Positions 1 to 9,777 of a DNA stretch of 42,241 nt are shown one piece after another. A program made the translations under genes and the position numbers. The notes under the pieces are model-generated. The model had not been told where the DNA came from and made no database searches. It saw nothing but the letters and a program-made list of their open reading frames with translations. Source of the DNA: Anaerococcus nagyae (lineage in GTDB: Bacteria; Bacillota; Clostridia; Tissierellales; Peptoniphilaceae); assembly GCF_017874535.1 (NCBI RefSeq), contig NZ_JAGGLS010000012.1, positions 1 through 42,241 on the forward strand. The letters run 5' to 3'. The stretch's first letter is position 1. The number at the start of each line of letters is the position of its first letter.

Positions 1-111
1 GCTTCGGTCGAAATGGATTGGGTATTTTCACTTATTAACTACATAATGGAATTTCTTCATTTTTCTCAACTTCATTTTAATTCAGGCGAAGTTTGGGATA
101 GAGTTCTATTT

Positions 112-229
112 CCATCTCGACTAAACGAGCGGTAGTGAGGGCATGGAGAGATCTCTAGTTTGTTTTTATTTATTTATTCTTACGTATATGTGGGATTTCT
201 CCACTTCGATTTCACTTCGGTCGAAATGG
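112..229. repeat. Dispersed palindromic repeat, inverted pair
   Basis: Two copies of the same element face each other. The right copy (193-229) reads GGATTTCTCCACTTC and ends CTTCGGTCGAAATGG; the left copy (112-156) is the same theme inverted, starting CCATCTCGACTAAACGAGCG and ending GGAGAGATCTCT. A partial third copy starts at base 1 (GCTTCGGTCGAAATGG). Related copies lie at 23299-23388 and 32573-32606. This is the look of a small non-coding intergenic repeat. No transposase or clear target-site duplication is visible. Confidence 0.6.
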
Positions 230-265
230 GGTGGGGTTTGATTTCTTTTTCGACTAATTTATAGC

Positions 266-300
266 AAAAAAAGATTCTAGCTTTTAACTAGAATCTTTTT
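266..300 (-). terminator. Rho-independent terminator after giant adhesin gene
   Basis: Perfect 13-bp stem: AAAAAGATTCTAG (268-280) pairs with CTAGAATCTTTTT (288-300) around a 7-base loop. On the minus strand it ends in a U run. It lies 6 bases past the stop codon at 307. Confidence 0.9.
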
Positions 301-306
301 CTTTTA

Positions 307-3300
307 TTATGCTCCAAGCCCATCAGCTTTCCTACGATTTTTATCGTTTTGTTTAATACCGTAGTATGCAATAGCTGCTAACATGAGAGCTGTTCCTATT
401 ATTGCAAGGGCAATCTTAGGACCATTTCCACCTGTTGATGGGTAGGTTGGTTTTTTGTTTACTACATTTAAAGTAAGTGTATCGTCTGTTCTAGTGAATC
501 TAGAAGATTCATCTGTTGATGAAATATTGACCCTGCCATCTTCTACAGTGACTTCCCACTTAGTTGCGCTCATAACGTATCCGTCAGGAGCTTTTGTTTC
601 TTCAAGTAGGTATTGGCCATCTTCTAGGCCGGCAAATTCTACTAGGCCAGTTACTCCATCAATAGGTTTTGATGTGATAGATTCTCCCTGAACATCGCCT
701 TTTTCATCAACTTTATAAAGCTCAAATACTGCGCCATCAAGTTTTTCGACTCCATCTTCTCCAACTTTTTGAACTCTAAATTTGCCAGTGATTGGGGTGT
801 TTTTAATGGTAGTGATTGGTGCTTCATCTTTTCCGGCTACTATACCATTGTCATACTTTTTGATATCTCCGTCAATATCAACAAAGAATTCATTTACAAA
901 TTCACCTTTTGCATCTGCTATAGGTTCGTTGTCTGTTAGTTGGTCAGTAACTTTATAATCTTTTGGAAGTGTTTCGTAGATCTTGTAGTGACCTGTTCCT
1001 AGGTTTTTAAGTTTGAAATTACCATTTTCATCAGTTGTAAATATAAATTTATCCTTTGCATCTTCTGTTTTATCAGGGTTTTGAATTCTTACATATTCCT
1101 TATATTTTACATCAGTATTGTTCTTATCACCTTGTTGGTCCCACCAGACTTCAAACTCAACATCTTTTAGTGGGTCTTTTGTATTGCTATCTACTTTTTC
1201 AAATTCTATCTCATTGGATTTGTTTACTAGTTTTAGAATAGCTGGTGAGCTTGTAGTTTCAGGGGTTATTTCAGCAGTAACATCATTATCAAGCTTTGGA
1301 TTTTCACTAATAGTTGTTGTGCTTTCATCATTTACAACTACCTTCCAAGTATTGATAGTTCTTACATAGCCGTCTGGGGATTTGAACTCTCTTAGTTCAT
1401 ATTCTCCTACTGGTAGGTTTTCGTAGTTGACTGTTGAGCCATCTGTAAGGGCATCTCCGGAGTTTGTTGTAAATGTTCCGTCTGTCTTTACATATTGGCC
1501 TGATTCCATATCTTTTAATATGAATCTTGCACCAGTTAAGGCTATTCTCGATCCATCGACCTTATTAACTTGGAACTTACCTTCTACAGCTTCTTTGTTG
1601 ACTATTTCAAGAGTTTCAGTATTTCCTGTCATGTCCTGGATATATTTGTCGCCAACTAAGACGTTTTTAATGTCTAGGCTGCCTCTTTCTACTGTAAACT
1701 CTGCTACTATTTGTCCACCTATTTTGACTTCTTCGTCATTATCTGTCTTTATTTGTTGATAACCTTTTGGGGCATATGTTTCTACTAGTTGGTATCTGCC
1801 AGGTTCAGTTGCTGAAAGGGCTATGATACCATCATCAAGGGTTTCAATATTTTCTAAAACTGTTTGTCTATAAGGCTGAAGATCGCCTTTATCATCATAG
1901 CTATCCCAAACTCTATCAAGTTTAAACTTAGCACCTGCTAAAGGTTTATTGTCCTTTCCTACCTTCTTAAACTTAATCTCATTTACTTTGTTGTAGATTG
2001 GATAGGCTTCATTTGAATCAAAGTTTTCTATAATTTCTTCGCCATACTTTTGGTTGGTCTTAAGATCTTTAACTTTACCATTTTCAACAGTAAAGGTCGA
2101 TACAATAAATCTTTCAGCATATGGATAGCCTTCTGGTGGAACTGTTTCATAAACTGTGTATGAGCCATCTTCTAGGTTGTCAAATCCAAACTTACCATCT
2201 CTATCTGAAGATGTTAGTGAGTCTTTAACTTCCTCATCACCTTTATAGAGTACAAATTCTGCACCATATAGAGGGTTTTTACTAGCTCCATCTTGTTTTA
2301 CAAAGTCTATTGATGGCTTCTTTTGGTTGATTACAGTAAAGCTTGGTGCTTCTGTATTTTTATTTTTGTTTTCTTCAGTGATTACTTCTTTCTCATAAAG
2401 AGCTGGAAGATCAAAATGATGAAGTATGGCATCAGTGTTGTTTGGTGTATCTATGGTTTTCCAATTATATCCAATTTGTGATTGTTGATATTTATCAACT
2501 ATTTTAGCTGTAACTTTGACTATATATGACCAGTTTCCATCAAACCTACCCTCTCTACCATTATGTGGAAATTTGATAAAGGCGTTATTGGCTTGGTTAT
2601 TTACTATGGTATTTGTAGCATTTTCGCTAATAGTTGATGATCCCATTGTAATATTGCCAGCATCAGAATTTTTTGCTTGAGTTCTATCTAGAAAGAATAT
2701 AACCCTATCATCTATGCTTCTGCTATTCATTAGATCGCCAATATAAATTTTCTCATTTACTCCACTTATTTGCTTACTATCTCTACCGGGATTGACGTCA
2801 AAAAGCTCTACTTTTTCTAAATTTGCATTTGTTGCATTTAGTTCTAGCTTGGTTGGTTTATTAGTAGCTGATGAACCATCTACAAAATTTGGTTTTAGCA
2901 TCAGATAATATGTTATAAGACTGTTTTCTGGATCTGTAGCCTCAACATAATCACGAGCATTCATATAGTTTGGGTTATTTGCAAATTCGTAGTTATAAGA
3001 TTCTGATTTTGCATTTTTTTCTACTTTTAATACATCATTTGTAATGATCTTTGAAGGTTCCGCTGAATCTGCTTCTTCCACTAGACTTTCATTTTTCCAA
3101 CTGATATATCCATCCTTATCTACAATTAATTTTAATTTACCTTCTTTCTTCCTATAGCCATCTGGAGCTTCAACTTCTTCTAGGTAGTAGGTCTTGCCTG
3201 CTTTTAGATTATCAAATTTGATATAACCGTTGCTAACAGTAGTTTCAATTCTATCTGGTTCAAATTTATTTTGATTTTCATCTAGGAGTCTAAATTTAGC

Positions 3301-6300
3301 TCCCTCCAGGTAATTACCATTAGAGTCTTTTTTGTAAAGTTCAAAACGAGAATTGTTCTTTTCGTTTGGAATCTCTGCGTTTATTGTATTATCAGATTGC
3401 GCTGATGATGTTACTTTTGTTATTGCACTTGTAAATTTGTAGCCCTCTGGAGCCTTAACTTCCTTTACATAGTAAGTTGTATCTAACTGAATATTCTCAC
3501 TATTGAAAGTAGCATAACCATGTTCGTTGGAAGTAGCTTTATCTATAGGTTTGCCTGTAGCACTCGCATTGTCATATAGTTCGAATTCTGCGCCTTCAAG
3601 ACCAAGATTTGTGTCCTTATCGTATTTTCTGATAGTAAGGTTGGCAGATTTTGGCTTTTCCTTTTCGTTTGTGATGGTAAGTGGGCCAGAGTCCTCTATG
3701 ACCTTAAAAGTTGGAGAAATACTAGCAGTTTGTTGATTACCCCCTCCATCTTTTAATATCATAACTTGGTTCACAGGGTAAATATCAGTGTTTTTATTGA
3801 TTTTATCAATATCCCTTATTGAAAACGTCCTACTGAATGTTTTTTCTTTTCCAACTTCTAAGCCTGTTATATCAATAGTTCCTTGCCTGGTTAAATCCCC
3901 TGTAATATCTGAACTATTTGGTTGCAGGCTTATACCATAGATATCCTTTTTAGGTTTGATTTTCATTGTATAAAGGAATACACCTTCATTATTCGTTTCT
4001 TTTATAGATGCCTTTAGAGATACATAAGTGTTATCAAAAGTCTGTTCCTTTGACGTTTCTATCTTGTAACCTCCACCTTGGCTTTGAACTTTTGTTTCAC
4101 CCTGATCATCTACCACAACAGTCCAGGTTTTCTTATTTTCTTGATATCCTGGTAGTTGTTTTGTTTCCTTTAAGGTGTAAGTGCCTGGATATAGGGTTTC
4201 GAACTTTATTTTTCCATTTTCATCAGTTGTTTTGCTGACTTTGTAGTCAAACTCCTTACCTTTTTCACCAACTTCGCCTTCTGATGTTAGGGTAAATTCT
4301 ACACCTTGAAGTTTATCTTTTGTTTCTTTATCTTCCTTAGTGAATTCAAATTCACTTGTAGTAATCTTAGGTTCTTCTGGTTTTTCGGTGTTTGTAATTT
4401 TTAGATCTAATTGATCTTTATCTTTTATTTCGTAATAACCATATTGATTCTTTTTTATAGTAAAGGTAGCTTTTTCTCCAAGGTTTAGGTCGGTGTCGTA
4501 ATTACCGTCTGGCGCCTTGGTTTCTATTACTCTATAGTCACCGTCTACTAGGTCGTTCCAAACAAGTTTACCTTCGCTATTTGATCTTGTCCTAGATCTT
4601 GCAAGTTCTCTAAAGATAGATGTATCTGGTTTTCTATATTCAAGGACAAATTCTGCTCCTTCTAGTGCTTCGTCTGTCTTAAGGTCTACCTTGGTAAATT
4701 CTATACCTATTGGTTTTCCCTCATTCTTTTCGTTTTTAATATCAATTTTGCTATTGCCATTAGGATAATAAATCTTTTTATCTTGGATGATGTTATTTTC
4801 ATCTACCCTAAAGCTTGCTACGGTTCTTCCTTCGTTTTCGCTATATTCTGGATATTTAGATATATCTTTTTCTACTACTTGGTAATTGCCTGGTGTAAGT
4901 TCCTTCCATGAGAATTTACCATCTTTGCCGGATATTTGGTCTTGGCCAGAAAGCGCTCTGCCATTTAGACTTAGTTCAAAGACTACACCATCCATGGCAA
5001 GACCTTTTTCATTTACTTTTCTAAATACTATTTCGTTTTTTTTATTTTTATAATTGAAAGTATAATGAGCTTGTTCTTTTCCGACTACTATAGCATCAGA
5101 AATCTCTTCTTTAAATTGATAACCCTTTGGTCCTTGGACTTCTTTTATATAGTAGGTGCCATAGTCAAGGCCATCAAATACTGCCACACCATTTTCATCT
5201 GTTACTAGGGTTTTGATTGGATCTTTATTTTTATCAAGTAATTGGAAATAGGCTCCAGGAAGTTTCTTTCCATCTTGGTCTTGGTCAATTTTATTTACTG
5301 TGACGCTGCCTTTTTTGGCTTTTCTCTTGGTATCACCTGTGATGGTGTTTTGGTAGGACCTGGTCTTGTCGTGGCCATAGTAGAAAAATTGGATTTCTTT
5401 GTCTTTGTCTACCTTATCCCAGTCTTTGCCTTCTGCTATACGGTTTTTTAGCCCTTGGGCATAGCTGTATTCGGCACTTGAGAAATAATTAGGGTTGTAG
5501 CCTCCACCATTTCTAAAGGATTCTGCGTAGTTTTCTCCAGCTAACCAGTAGTAGAGGTTATATTGGATGATCTTGTAGTAGGACTGTTCGTCAAGCTGGT
5601 ATTCTTCTGCTAGCTCTTGGCCGTACCAATACATTCTTAGTAGGTACTCATATAGGCTTTCATAGAATTTATTATCGGTAGTCCCCTTATAAAGTGGGGA
5701 TGACTTGGCCTCGTTTGCTGTAGCAAGGGCTGCTATGGCCCTACCATTTTTCGCCCAATCTTTTTCAGCTGTAGACCATTCTCCCTTGGTAATGGTTCCG
5801 TTAAATTTGTACTGTCTAGTTGGTTCTGGTTTACCTGGGTTTAGACAGAATACAATAACTCCTGTATCCTTAAAATTTGGATCATTGAATCTAGGGTTTT
5901 TCCTTGAGTCTTTTGGGATAAAGGCCTTCATTGTGTTGGCTTGGTCGTTTGAAAGAGCTACTTCATAGCCTGAGCCGTCCTTGTGTTCTTGGACCTTGTG
6001 TAGGTAGGCCAGGCCACTTGTGTCCTTCTCTGCCCCTTCTTCTCTTTGAAGCAAGCTTGGCTTGTAAGCAATGGATGCAGACTTGCCAGAGTCTAGGCTT
6101 AGGGTTGTAAACTCTTCTTTATTTGTAGCTTTGTCAGTAAAGGTGTAATTTACAATAGTTCCTGGTTTGTTGCCTATTTTTTCTTGTAGTGTTTCTTTCG
6201 CTACATTACCTAAGTCTGTAACATCATAGCCACCATTGTCATTTGGTACTAGGATTTGTACACTTGGTCCTGTTAGTCCTTGACCGTCAGTTTTTGCTGA

Positions 6301-9240
6301 GTAGGCATCTATACCTACAGTGTTTTTGTTGACAAGTCTCTCTGCTGGGAAAGTTTCAGAAATGGTCCATGTGATTTGACCATCTTCTTTGATATTTCCA
6401 AACATTGATACTCTATTTTTCATAATATCTGTATCGTCAATATTGTCGTTGTAGTCTAGAGACCTAAAACCATTGTATGGGAAGAGGTCTTGCCAGCCCT
6501 TTGGCTCTAAATATACCATTCTGGTATCTATTAGATTTATGCCATTTCTATATGGGTTGGCAGCTGAAGTATCTTTCCATTTAATTAGGAAAGGATACTT
6601 TTGTGATAATTCTTCAAAGTCTTTATCAAAGTCCTTCACAAGTTCATTTACATAGTTTTTGTCTGGAGAAATCTTTACACCAATAGCATAGTTTTGACGT
6701 TTCTTTGGTTCCTTGGCCACTACATAAATATTGTAGCCTTTTTCTGTAAGCTTGTTTTTTGGAATAGAGAAACTATAAATGTAATGTTCACCCTTTTTCT
6801 CTGTCATTGAACCAGAGTAGCTTGTAGTTCCACCTTCGCCATCTTCTACTACAACCCTATATTCTTCAAGGCTTTGACCTGCTGGTGCGTAAATAGAGAA
6901 GTTCAAGTTATCATATTCGTACTTATCTTTTTTGAACTCCGTGATGTCGTTACCTGAATTGTCTGTGCCAGGGATATTTATCTTCCAACCTACATAATCA
7001 TTTCTAATTTCTTGGTCTGACAAATCATCAGTAGAGTTACTTCTAACTATTTCAAAAAGCTTGTCTTCGTTAGTAGCTCTGGTTAGGGTTTCTGTATAGT
7101 ATTCTAATTCAGTCTTGAAATCTTCATTGGCAAAACCAGAGTCTTCAACACTTGGATCACCAGCTGCAAAGATGTGTGGGTTGAGCCCATCTAGGAAAGC
7201 TGCTGCCACTATTTCATCAATAGTGAAATCGCCGATTACTTTCTCTACTTCAACTTGCTTTTCTTTAAGTAGTGATTCTAGTTGGTCTTCTTTTATGTCA
7301 TATGATTTTACATAAGATTGTAGGAAGGCAATGAAGTCTTCTGTTGATAGATTTTCTTCTGCTAATTTTTCTGCTAGAGCTTTCTCTTTAGTTTTATCAG
7401 TCTTAATAGTAGTTGTATCTTCTTGGCTATCATTTGCTATTTCATCATTTTTGTATAAATCTCTTAGGATGTTGACGAAGTCTTCGTTTGTAATGTTGTT
7501 TTTTTCTCTAATGCTTGCTAGTGATGCTTCCAATTCTTCTTCTGTGATTTGGCCGGCATCCTTTTTGGCAAATTCTTCTTTGATTAGAGCTTTAATTTCT
7601 TCTGTAGTTAAAGCATTTTCACTTGCTTGATCAAAATTTGTAGCTTCTTTGATATCTACATTAGCTACTTTGTATTTGTCTTCATTTAGCCCTCTTAATA
7701 GGGCTGATATAATTTCTTCAGCTTGGGCAGAATCTATATTTTCTGCTTTTGCTATATTTTGGATAGAAGCTTTGAAATCATCCCAGTTGATTTCTTCTTT
7801 ATTATAACTTTCTAATACTGGAACTATTTGCTTTGTTGCATTTTCTAGATTTGTTGAAAGTTTATTATTTTCTTTTAAATTTGAAATATATGCATCTTTA
7901 TTCAGTGCTATCGCTGATGATTTTTCTTTAGTAGGTTCTGTTTTTGAATTCTTGGATAAATCTTGGTCACTTTCGTCTGTCATGCTATCAATGGAGGATG
8001 GTGACTTGGCATTTTCTTTAGAAGATTGGTCGGTTTTTAAAGAATCTTTATCAGCTGCTTTTTTATCTTCTTTTAAGCTAAGAGGGTCAGGGTCTTCTTC
8101 ATCTGACTCGGTTGGATTTGATTCTGTTTTTTCTTCTTTATAAGTAGGGTTTTTAATTACGGTTTTATTAAAGTTAAAAGACTTTGGATTAGTATTTGCT
8201 TTTACTTTGCTTGTAAATTCTATTCTTGCTATGTAACCTTGTGGGATCTGTAGATTTATTTCTTCTGCAAATGGCACGGTTTGACTAAAGTCCTTGTTTA
8301 ACTCATAGCCTTTTTTCCCTGCTTGATAATAGTCTATTTTGATTTTACTGTCTTTTGTATCTTGGGTATCGTCTAATTTTATATTATAAGTAAATTCTTT
8401 GTTATCTTTTGGATTGATATAATCGCTCCATTGGATTTGTGCAGGAGTTTTATTAAATATTCCTGTTTGTTCTTCTTTATATTGACCCTTGTATAAATGA
8501 GTAGAATCTTCTACTTCTTCTAATAATTCTTCTGCTATATTACCATCCTGATCAATCGTAATTTCATTTTCTTCAGATTTTTTTAACTCAAGAGAAAATC
8601 TATCTTGATATTGCTTAGAAGCACCCTCATTTAAGGAAAAATCAATACTCATGTTTGGCGAAGTCTTATCAATATCAGCCAAAGCTTTATCACTTAATTG
8701 TGCACTTATGTAATAAACCACAGAATCTTTTGTATCACTAGCAATGGCAAATGTAGATAAATCTTCTGTAGAATCATTTTCTTCAGGTTCTTCTTTGCTG
8801 TATTTGATTTCACTTTCTTTGTTATCGTCTATAGCAGTGACTTTTTCTACTTTTAAATCAACCAAATCAGTGTTTTGATTTATAGAAAAATTTGCTACTT
8901 GTTTACCATTTAAATCTGCGTTTTCTGTTTTAACTAATATCCTATAGTCAATTTTCCCTGTCGATTTGGATAAATTTGCAGATTTCTCGATAGTAAATTC
9001 TTTTGTTTTATCGATGCTTACCTCTGATTTTAACGTTTCTGATTTCTGTTCTTTTTCCTTTTTATCTGGCAAATTATTATTTGCAGATGTTGCAAGCCCC
9101 ATAATACTCCTTGAAGCTTGATAGGTGTTGGATTTTCTATCTTTCATTGCTATAGCAAATATTTCAGTTGGAAAAACTAAAACGAAAGCTAACGCAATTG
9201 ATAAAATCTTCACCAAGTTGCTTTTAAGATTGCCTTTCAT
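307..9240 (-). CDS. Giant Cna-B repeat, thioester-domain wall-anchored adhesin
   Basis: A 2977-aa surface protein, probably a very long host- or matrix-binding stalk. The start is ATG at 9240, which has the ribosome site AAAGGGG five bases upstream; an in-frame ATG at 9276 has none. A signal peptide ends near IFA. Next come an acidic Ser/Glu/Lys-rich region and a helical region, then a candidate thioester domain with Cys1132 (VFCLNPG) and Gln1226 (IQYNLYYW). After that I count about 11 Cna-B/SpaA-type repeats, recognisable by xVDxxTxxxLxGAEFxL starts and YxLxETxAPxGY E-boxes, interrupted by a beta-rich domain of about 200 residues. The C-terminus has YPSTG (from residue 2933), a hydrophobic segment and a basic tail. 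The neighbour at 9778 is a shorter paralogue. Isopeptide bonds in the repeats and covalent binding through the thioester are inferred from the families, and the ligand is unknown. Confidence 0.88.
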   Translation of the reverse strand: MKGNLKSNLVKILSIALAFVLVFPTEIFAIAMKDRKSNTYQASRSIMGLATSANNNLPDKKEKEQKSETLKSEVSIDKTKEFTIEKSANLSKSTGKIDYRILVKTENADLNGKQVANFSINQNTDLVDLKVEKVTAIDDNKESEIKYSKEEPEENDSTEDLSTFAIASDTKDSVVYYISAQLSDKALADIDKTSPNMSIDFSLNEGASKQYQDRFSLELKKSEENEITIDQDGNIAEELLEEVEDSTHLYKGQYKEEQTGIFNKTPAQIQWSDYINPKDNKEFTYNIKLDDTQDTKDSKIKIDYYQAGKKGYELNKDFSQTVPFAEEINLQIPQGYIARIEFTSKVKANTNPKSFNFNKTVIKNPTYKEEKTESNPTESDEEDPDPLSLKEDKKAADKDSLKTDQSSKENAKSPSSIDSMTDESDQDLSKNSKTEPTKEKSSAIALNKDAYISNLKENNKLSTNLENATKQIVPVLESYNKEEINWDDFKASIQNIAKAENIDSAQAEEIISALLRGLNEDKYKVANVDIKEATNFDQASENALTTEEIKALIKEEFAKKDAGQITEEELEASLASIREKNNITNEDFVNILRDLYKNDEIANDSQEDTTTIKTDKTKEKALAEKLAEENLSTEDFIAFLQSYVKSYDIKEDQLESLLKEKQVEVEKVIGDFTIDEIVAAAFLDGLNPHIFAAGDPSVEDSGFANEDFKTELEYYTETLTRATNEDKLFEIVRSNSTDDLSDQEIRNDYVGWKINIPGTDNSGNDITEFKKDKYEYDNLNFSIYAPAGQSLEEYRVVVEDGEGGTTSYSGSMTEKKGEHYIYSFSIPKNKLTEKGYNIYVVAKEPKKRQNYAIGVKISPDKNYVNELVKDFDKDFEELSQKYPFLIKWKDTSAANPYRNGINLIDTRMVYLEPKGWQDLFPYNGFRSLDYNDNIDDTDIMKNRVSMFGNIKEDGQITWTISETFPAERLVNKNTVGIDAYSAKTDGQGLTGPSVQILVPNDNGGYDVTDLGNVAKETLQEKIGNKPGTIVNYTFTDKATNKEEFTTLSLDSGKSASIAYKPSLLQREEGAEKDTSGLAYLHKVQEHKDGSGYEVALSNDQANTMKAFIPKDSRKNPRFNDPNFKDTGVIVFCLNPGKPEPTRQYKFNGTITKGEWSTAEKDWAKNGRAIAALATANEAKSSPLYKGTTDNKFYESLYEYLLRMYWYGQELAEEYQLDEQSYYKIIQYNLYYWLAGENYAESFRNGGGYNPNYFSSAEYSYAQGLKNRIAEGKDWDKVDKDKEIQFFYYGHDKTRSYQNTITGDTKRKAKKGSVTVNKIDQDQDGKKLPGAYFQLLDKNKDPIKTLVTDENGVAVFDGLDYGTYYIKEVQGPKGYQFKEEISDAIVVGKEQAHYTFNYKNKKNEIVFRKVNEKGLAMDGVVFELSLNGRALSGQDQISGKDGKFSWKELTPGNYQVVEKDISKYPEYSENEGRTVASFRVDENNIIQDKKIYYPNGNSKIDIKNEKNEGKPIGIEFTKVDLKTDEALEGAEFVLEYRKPDTSIFRELARSRTRSNSEGKLVWNDLVDGDYRVIETKAPDGNYDTDLNLGEKATFTIKKNQYGYYEIKDKDQLDLKITNTEKPEEPKITTSEFEFTKEDKETKDKLQGVEFTLTSEGEVGEKGKEFDYKVSKTTDENGKIKFETLYPGTYTLKETKQLPGYQENKKTWTVVVDDQGETKVQSQGGGYKIETSKEQTFDNTYVSLKASIKETNNEGVFLYTMKIKPKKDIYGISLQPNSSDITGDLTRQGTIDITGLEVGKEKTFSRTFSIRDIDKINKNTDIYPVNQVMILKDGGGNQQTASISPTFKVIEDSGPLTITNEKEKPKSANLTIRKYDKDTNLGLEGAEFELYDNASATGKPIDKATSNEHGYATFNSENIQLDTTYYVKEVKAPEGYKFTSAITKVTSSAQSDNTINAEIPNEKNNSRFELYKKDSNGNYLEGAKFRLLDENQNKFEPDRIETTVSNGYIKFDNLKAGKTYYLEEVEAPDGYRKKEGKLKLIVDKDGYISWKNESLVEEADSAEPSKIITNDVLKVEKNAKSESYNYEFANNPNYMNARDYVEATDPENSLITYYLMLKPNFVDGSSATNKPTKLELNATNANLEKVELFDVNPGRDSKQISGVNEKIYIGDLMNSRSIDDRVIFFLDRTQAKNSDAGNITMGSSTISENATNTIVNNQANNAFIKFPHNGREGRFDGNWSYIVKVTAKIVDKYQQSQIGYNWKTIDTPNNTDAILHHFDLPALYEKEVITEENKNKNTEAPSFTVINQKKPSIDFVKQDGASKNPLYGAEFVLYKGDEEVKDSLTSSDRDGKFGFDNLEDGSYTVYETVPPEGYPYAERFIVSTFTVENGKVKDLKTNQKYGEEIIENFDSNEAYPIYNKVNEIKFKKVGKDNKPLAGAKFKLDRVWDSYDDKGDLQPYRQTVLENIETLDDGIIALSATEPGRYQLVETYAPKGYQQIKTDNDEEVKIGGQIVAEFTVERGSLDIKNVLVGDKYIQDMTGNTETLEIVNKEAVEGKFQVNKVDGSRIALTGARFILKDMESGQYVKTDGTFTTNSGDALTDGSTVNYENLPVGEYELREFKSPDGYVRTINTWKVVVNDESTTTISENPKLDNDVTAEITPETTSSPAILKLVNKSNEIEFEKVDSNTKDPLKDVEFEVWWDQQGDKNNTDVKYKEYVRIQNPDKTEDAKDKFIFTTDENGNFKLKNLGTGHYKIYETLPKDYKVTDQLTDNEPIADAKGEFVNEFFVDIDGDIKKYDNGIVAGKDEAPITTIKNTPITGKFRVQKVGEDGVEKLDGAVFELYKVDEKGDVQGESITSKPIDGVTGLVEFAGLEDGQYLLEETKAPDGYVMSATKWEVTVEDGRVNISSTDESSRFTRTDDTLTLNVVNKKPTYPSTGGNGPKIALAIIGTALMLAAIAYYGIKQNDKNRRKADGLGA

Positions 9241-9493
9241 TGAAACCCCTTTCTTATACTTATAAATTTTTTTCATTATTTATTAATTAATTTGATATAT
9301 ATCTAAGCGATATTAAAATAGAAAATAATTCTTCATCTCTTTAATTAACTATACTCTCTAAAAACCTTTTGTAATCAAATAAAGTAGCTAAATAATATAT
9401 AAAGTATTTTAAAATTTATGAATATTATTTTATCTTTTTAATTTTAATAATTAAATTAAAATTTAGTCATTATGATTTTTACTATATAATAGT

Positions 9494-9544
9494 AAAAAAA
9501 TACTACTAGTAAAGCATCTTAATTATACTATACCAGTAGTATTT
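9494..9544 (-). terminator. T-tailed hairpin, terminator or leader attenuator
   Basis: On the minus strand AAATACTACTGGTA pairs with TACTAGTAGTATTT (14 bp with one G-U pair), with a 19-base loop and a run of seven T. It lies 254 bases before the giant adhesin start and about 235 bases after the 9778 stop. It could be a second terminator for the upstream gene or an attenuator in the adhesin leader. Confidence 0.6.
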
Positions 9545-9711
9545 ATGTAAATATTATGAGCATAAGAAATAAAGGGTAAAATTTTGCTAAATTTTAACAA
9601 ATTATGAAATTATCAGCTTTCTTCAAGACTTTGATATAATTTAACAATTAATTTCCCCAATATATATAAAATGAGTATTTAGTTGAATTTAAATATTAAA
9701 AATTAATATAT

Positions 9712-9743
9712 GCAAGTCCAGTATGGAAACTAGCTGAACTTGC
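9712..9743 (-). terminator. Terminator-like hairpin after 1569-aa adhesin gene
   Basis: GCAAGTCCAG (9712-9721) and CTGAACTTGC (9734-9743) form a 10-bp stem with one G-U pair. The minus-strand continuation is AT-rich (ATATATTAATTTTT) rather than a clean U run, so strength is uncertain. Confidence 0.5.
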
Positions 9744-9777
9744 TTGTGTCTATTTAAGTTTTATTATTTACAAATTT

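Larger units (their letters stand above)
1..306. other. Gene-free left edge with repeats and a terminator
   Basis: I see no convincing coding sequence here. The stretch holds three copies of a dispersed repeat (1-16, 112-156 inverted, 193-229) and, next to the giant adhesin gene, a strong hairpin terminator. Any gene to the left lies outside the window. Confidence 0.7.
9241..9777. other. AT-rich intergenic region between giant adhesin genes
   Basis: No gene is seen. The stretch has a terminator-like hairpin just after the 9778 stop codon and a second, T-tailed hairpin at 9494-9544. The rest is very AT-rich and must hold the promoter of the giant adhesin. A weak candidate on the minus strand is TTTACC-N18-TAATAT just upstream of the second hairpin. 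Confidence 0.6.

Noticed and set aside
455-8143. Many plus-strand reading frames of 60-110 codons opposite the giant adhesin gene
   Set aside because: They are shadows of the minus-strand gene, without ribosome sites, domains or conserved motifs.
9240-9276. Start of the giant adhesin at ATG 9276
   Set aside because: No ribosome site precedes it; the ATG at 9240 has AAAGGGG at correct spacing and begins a normal signal peptide.
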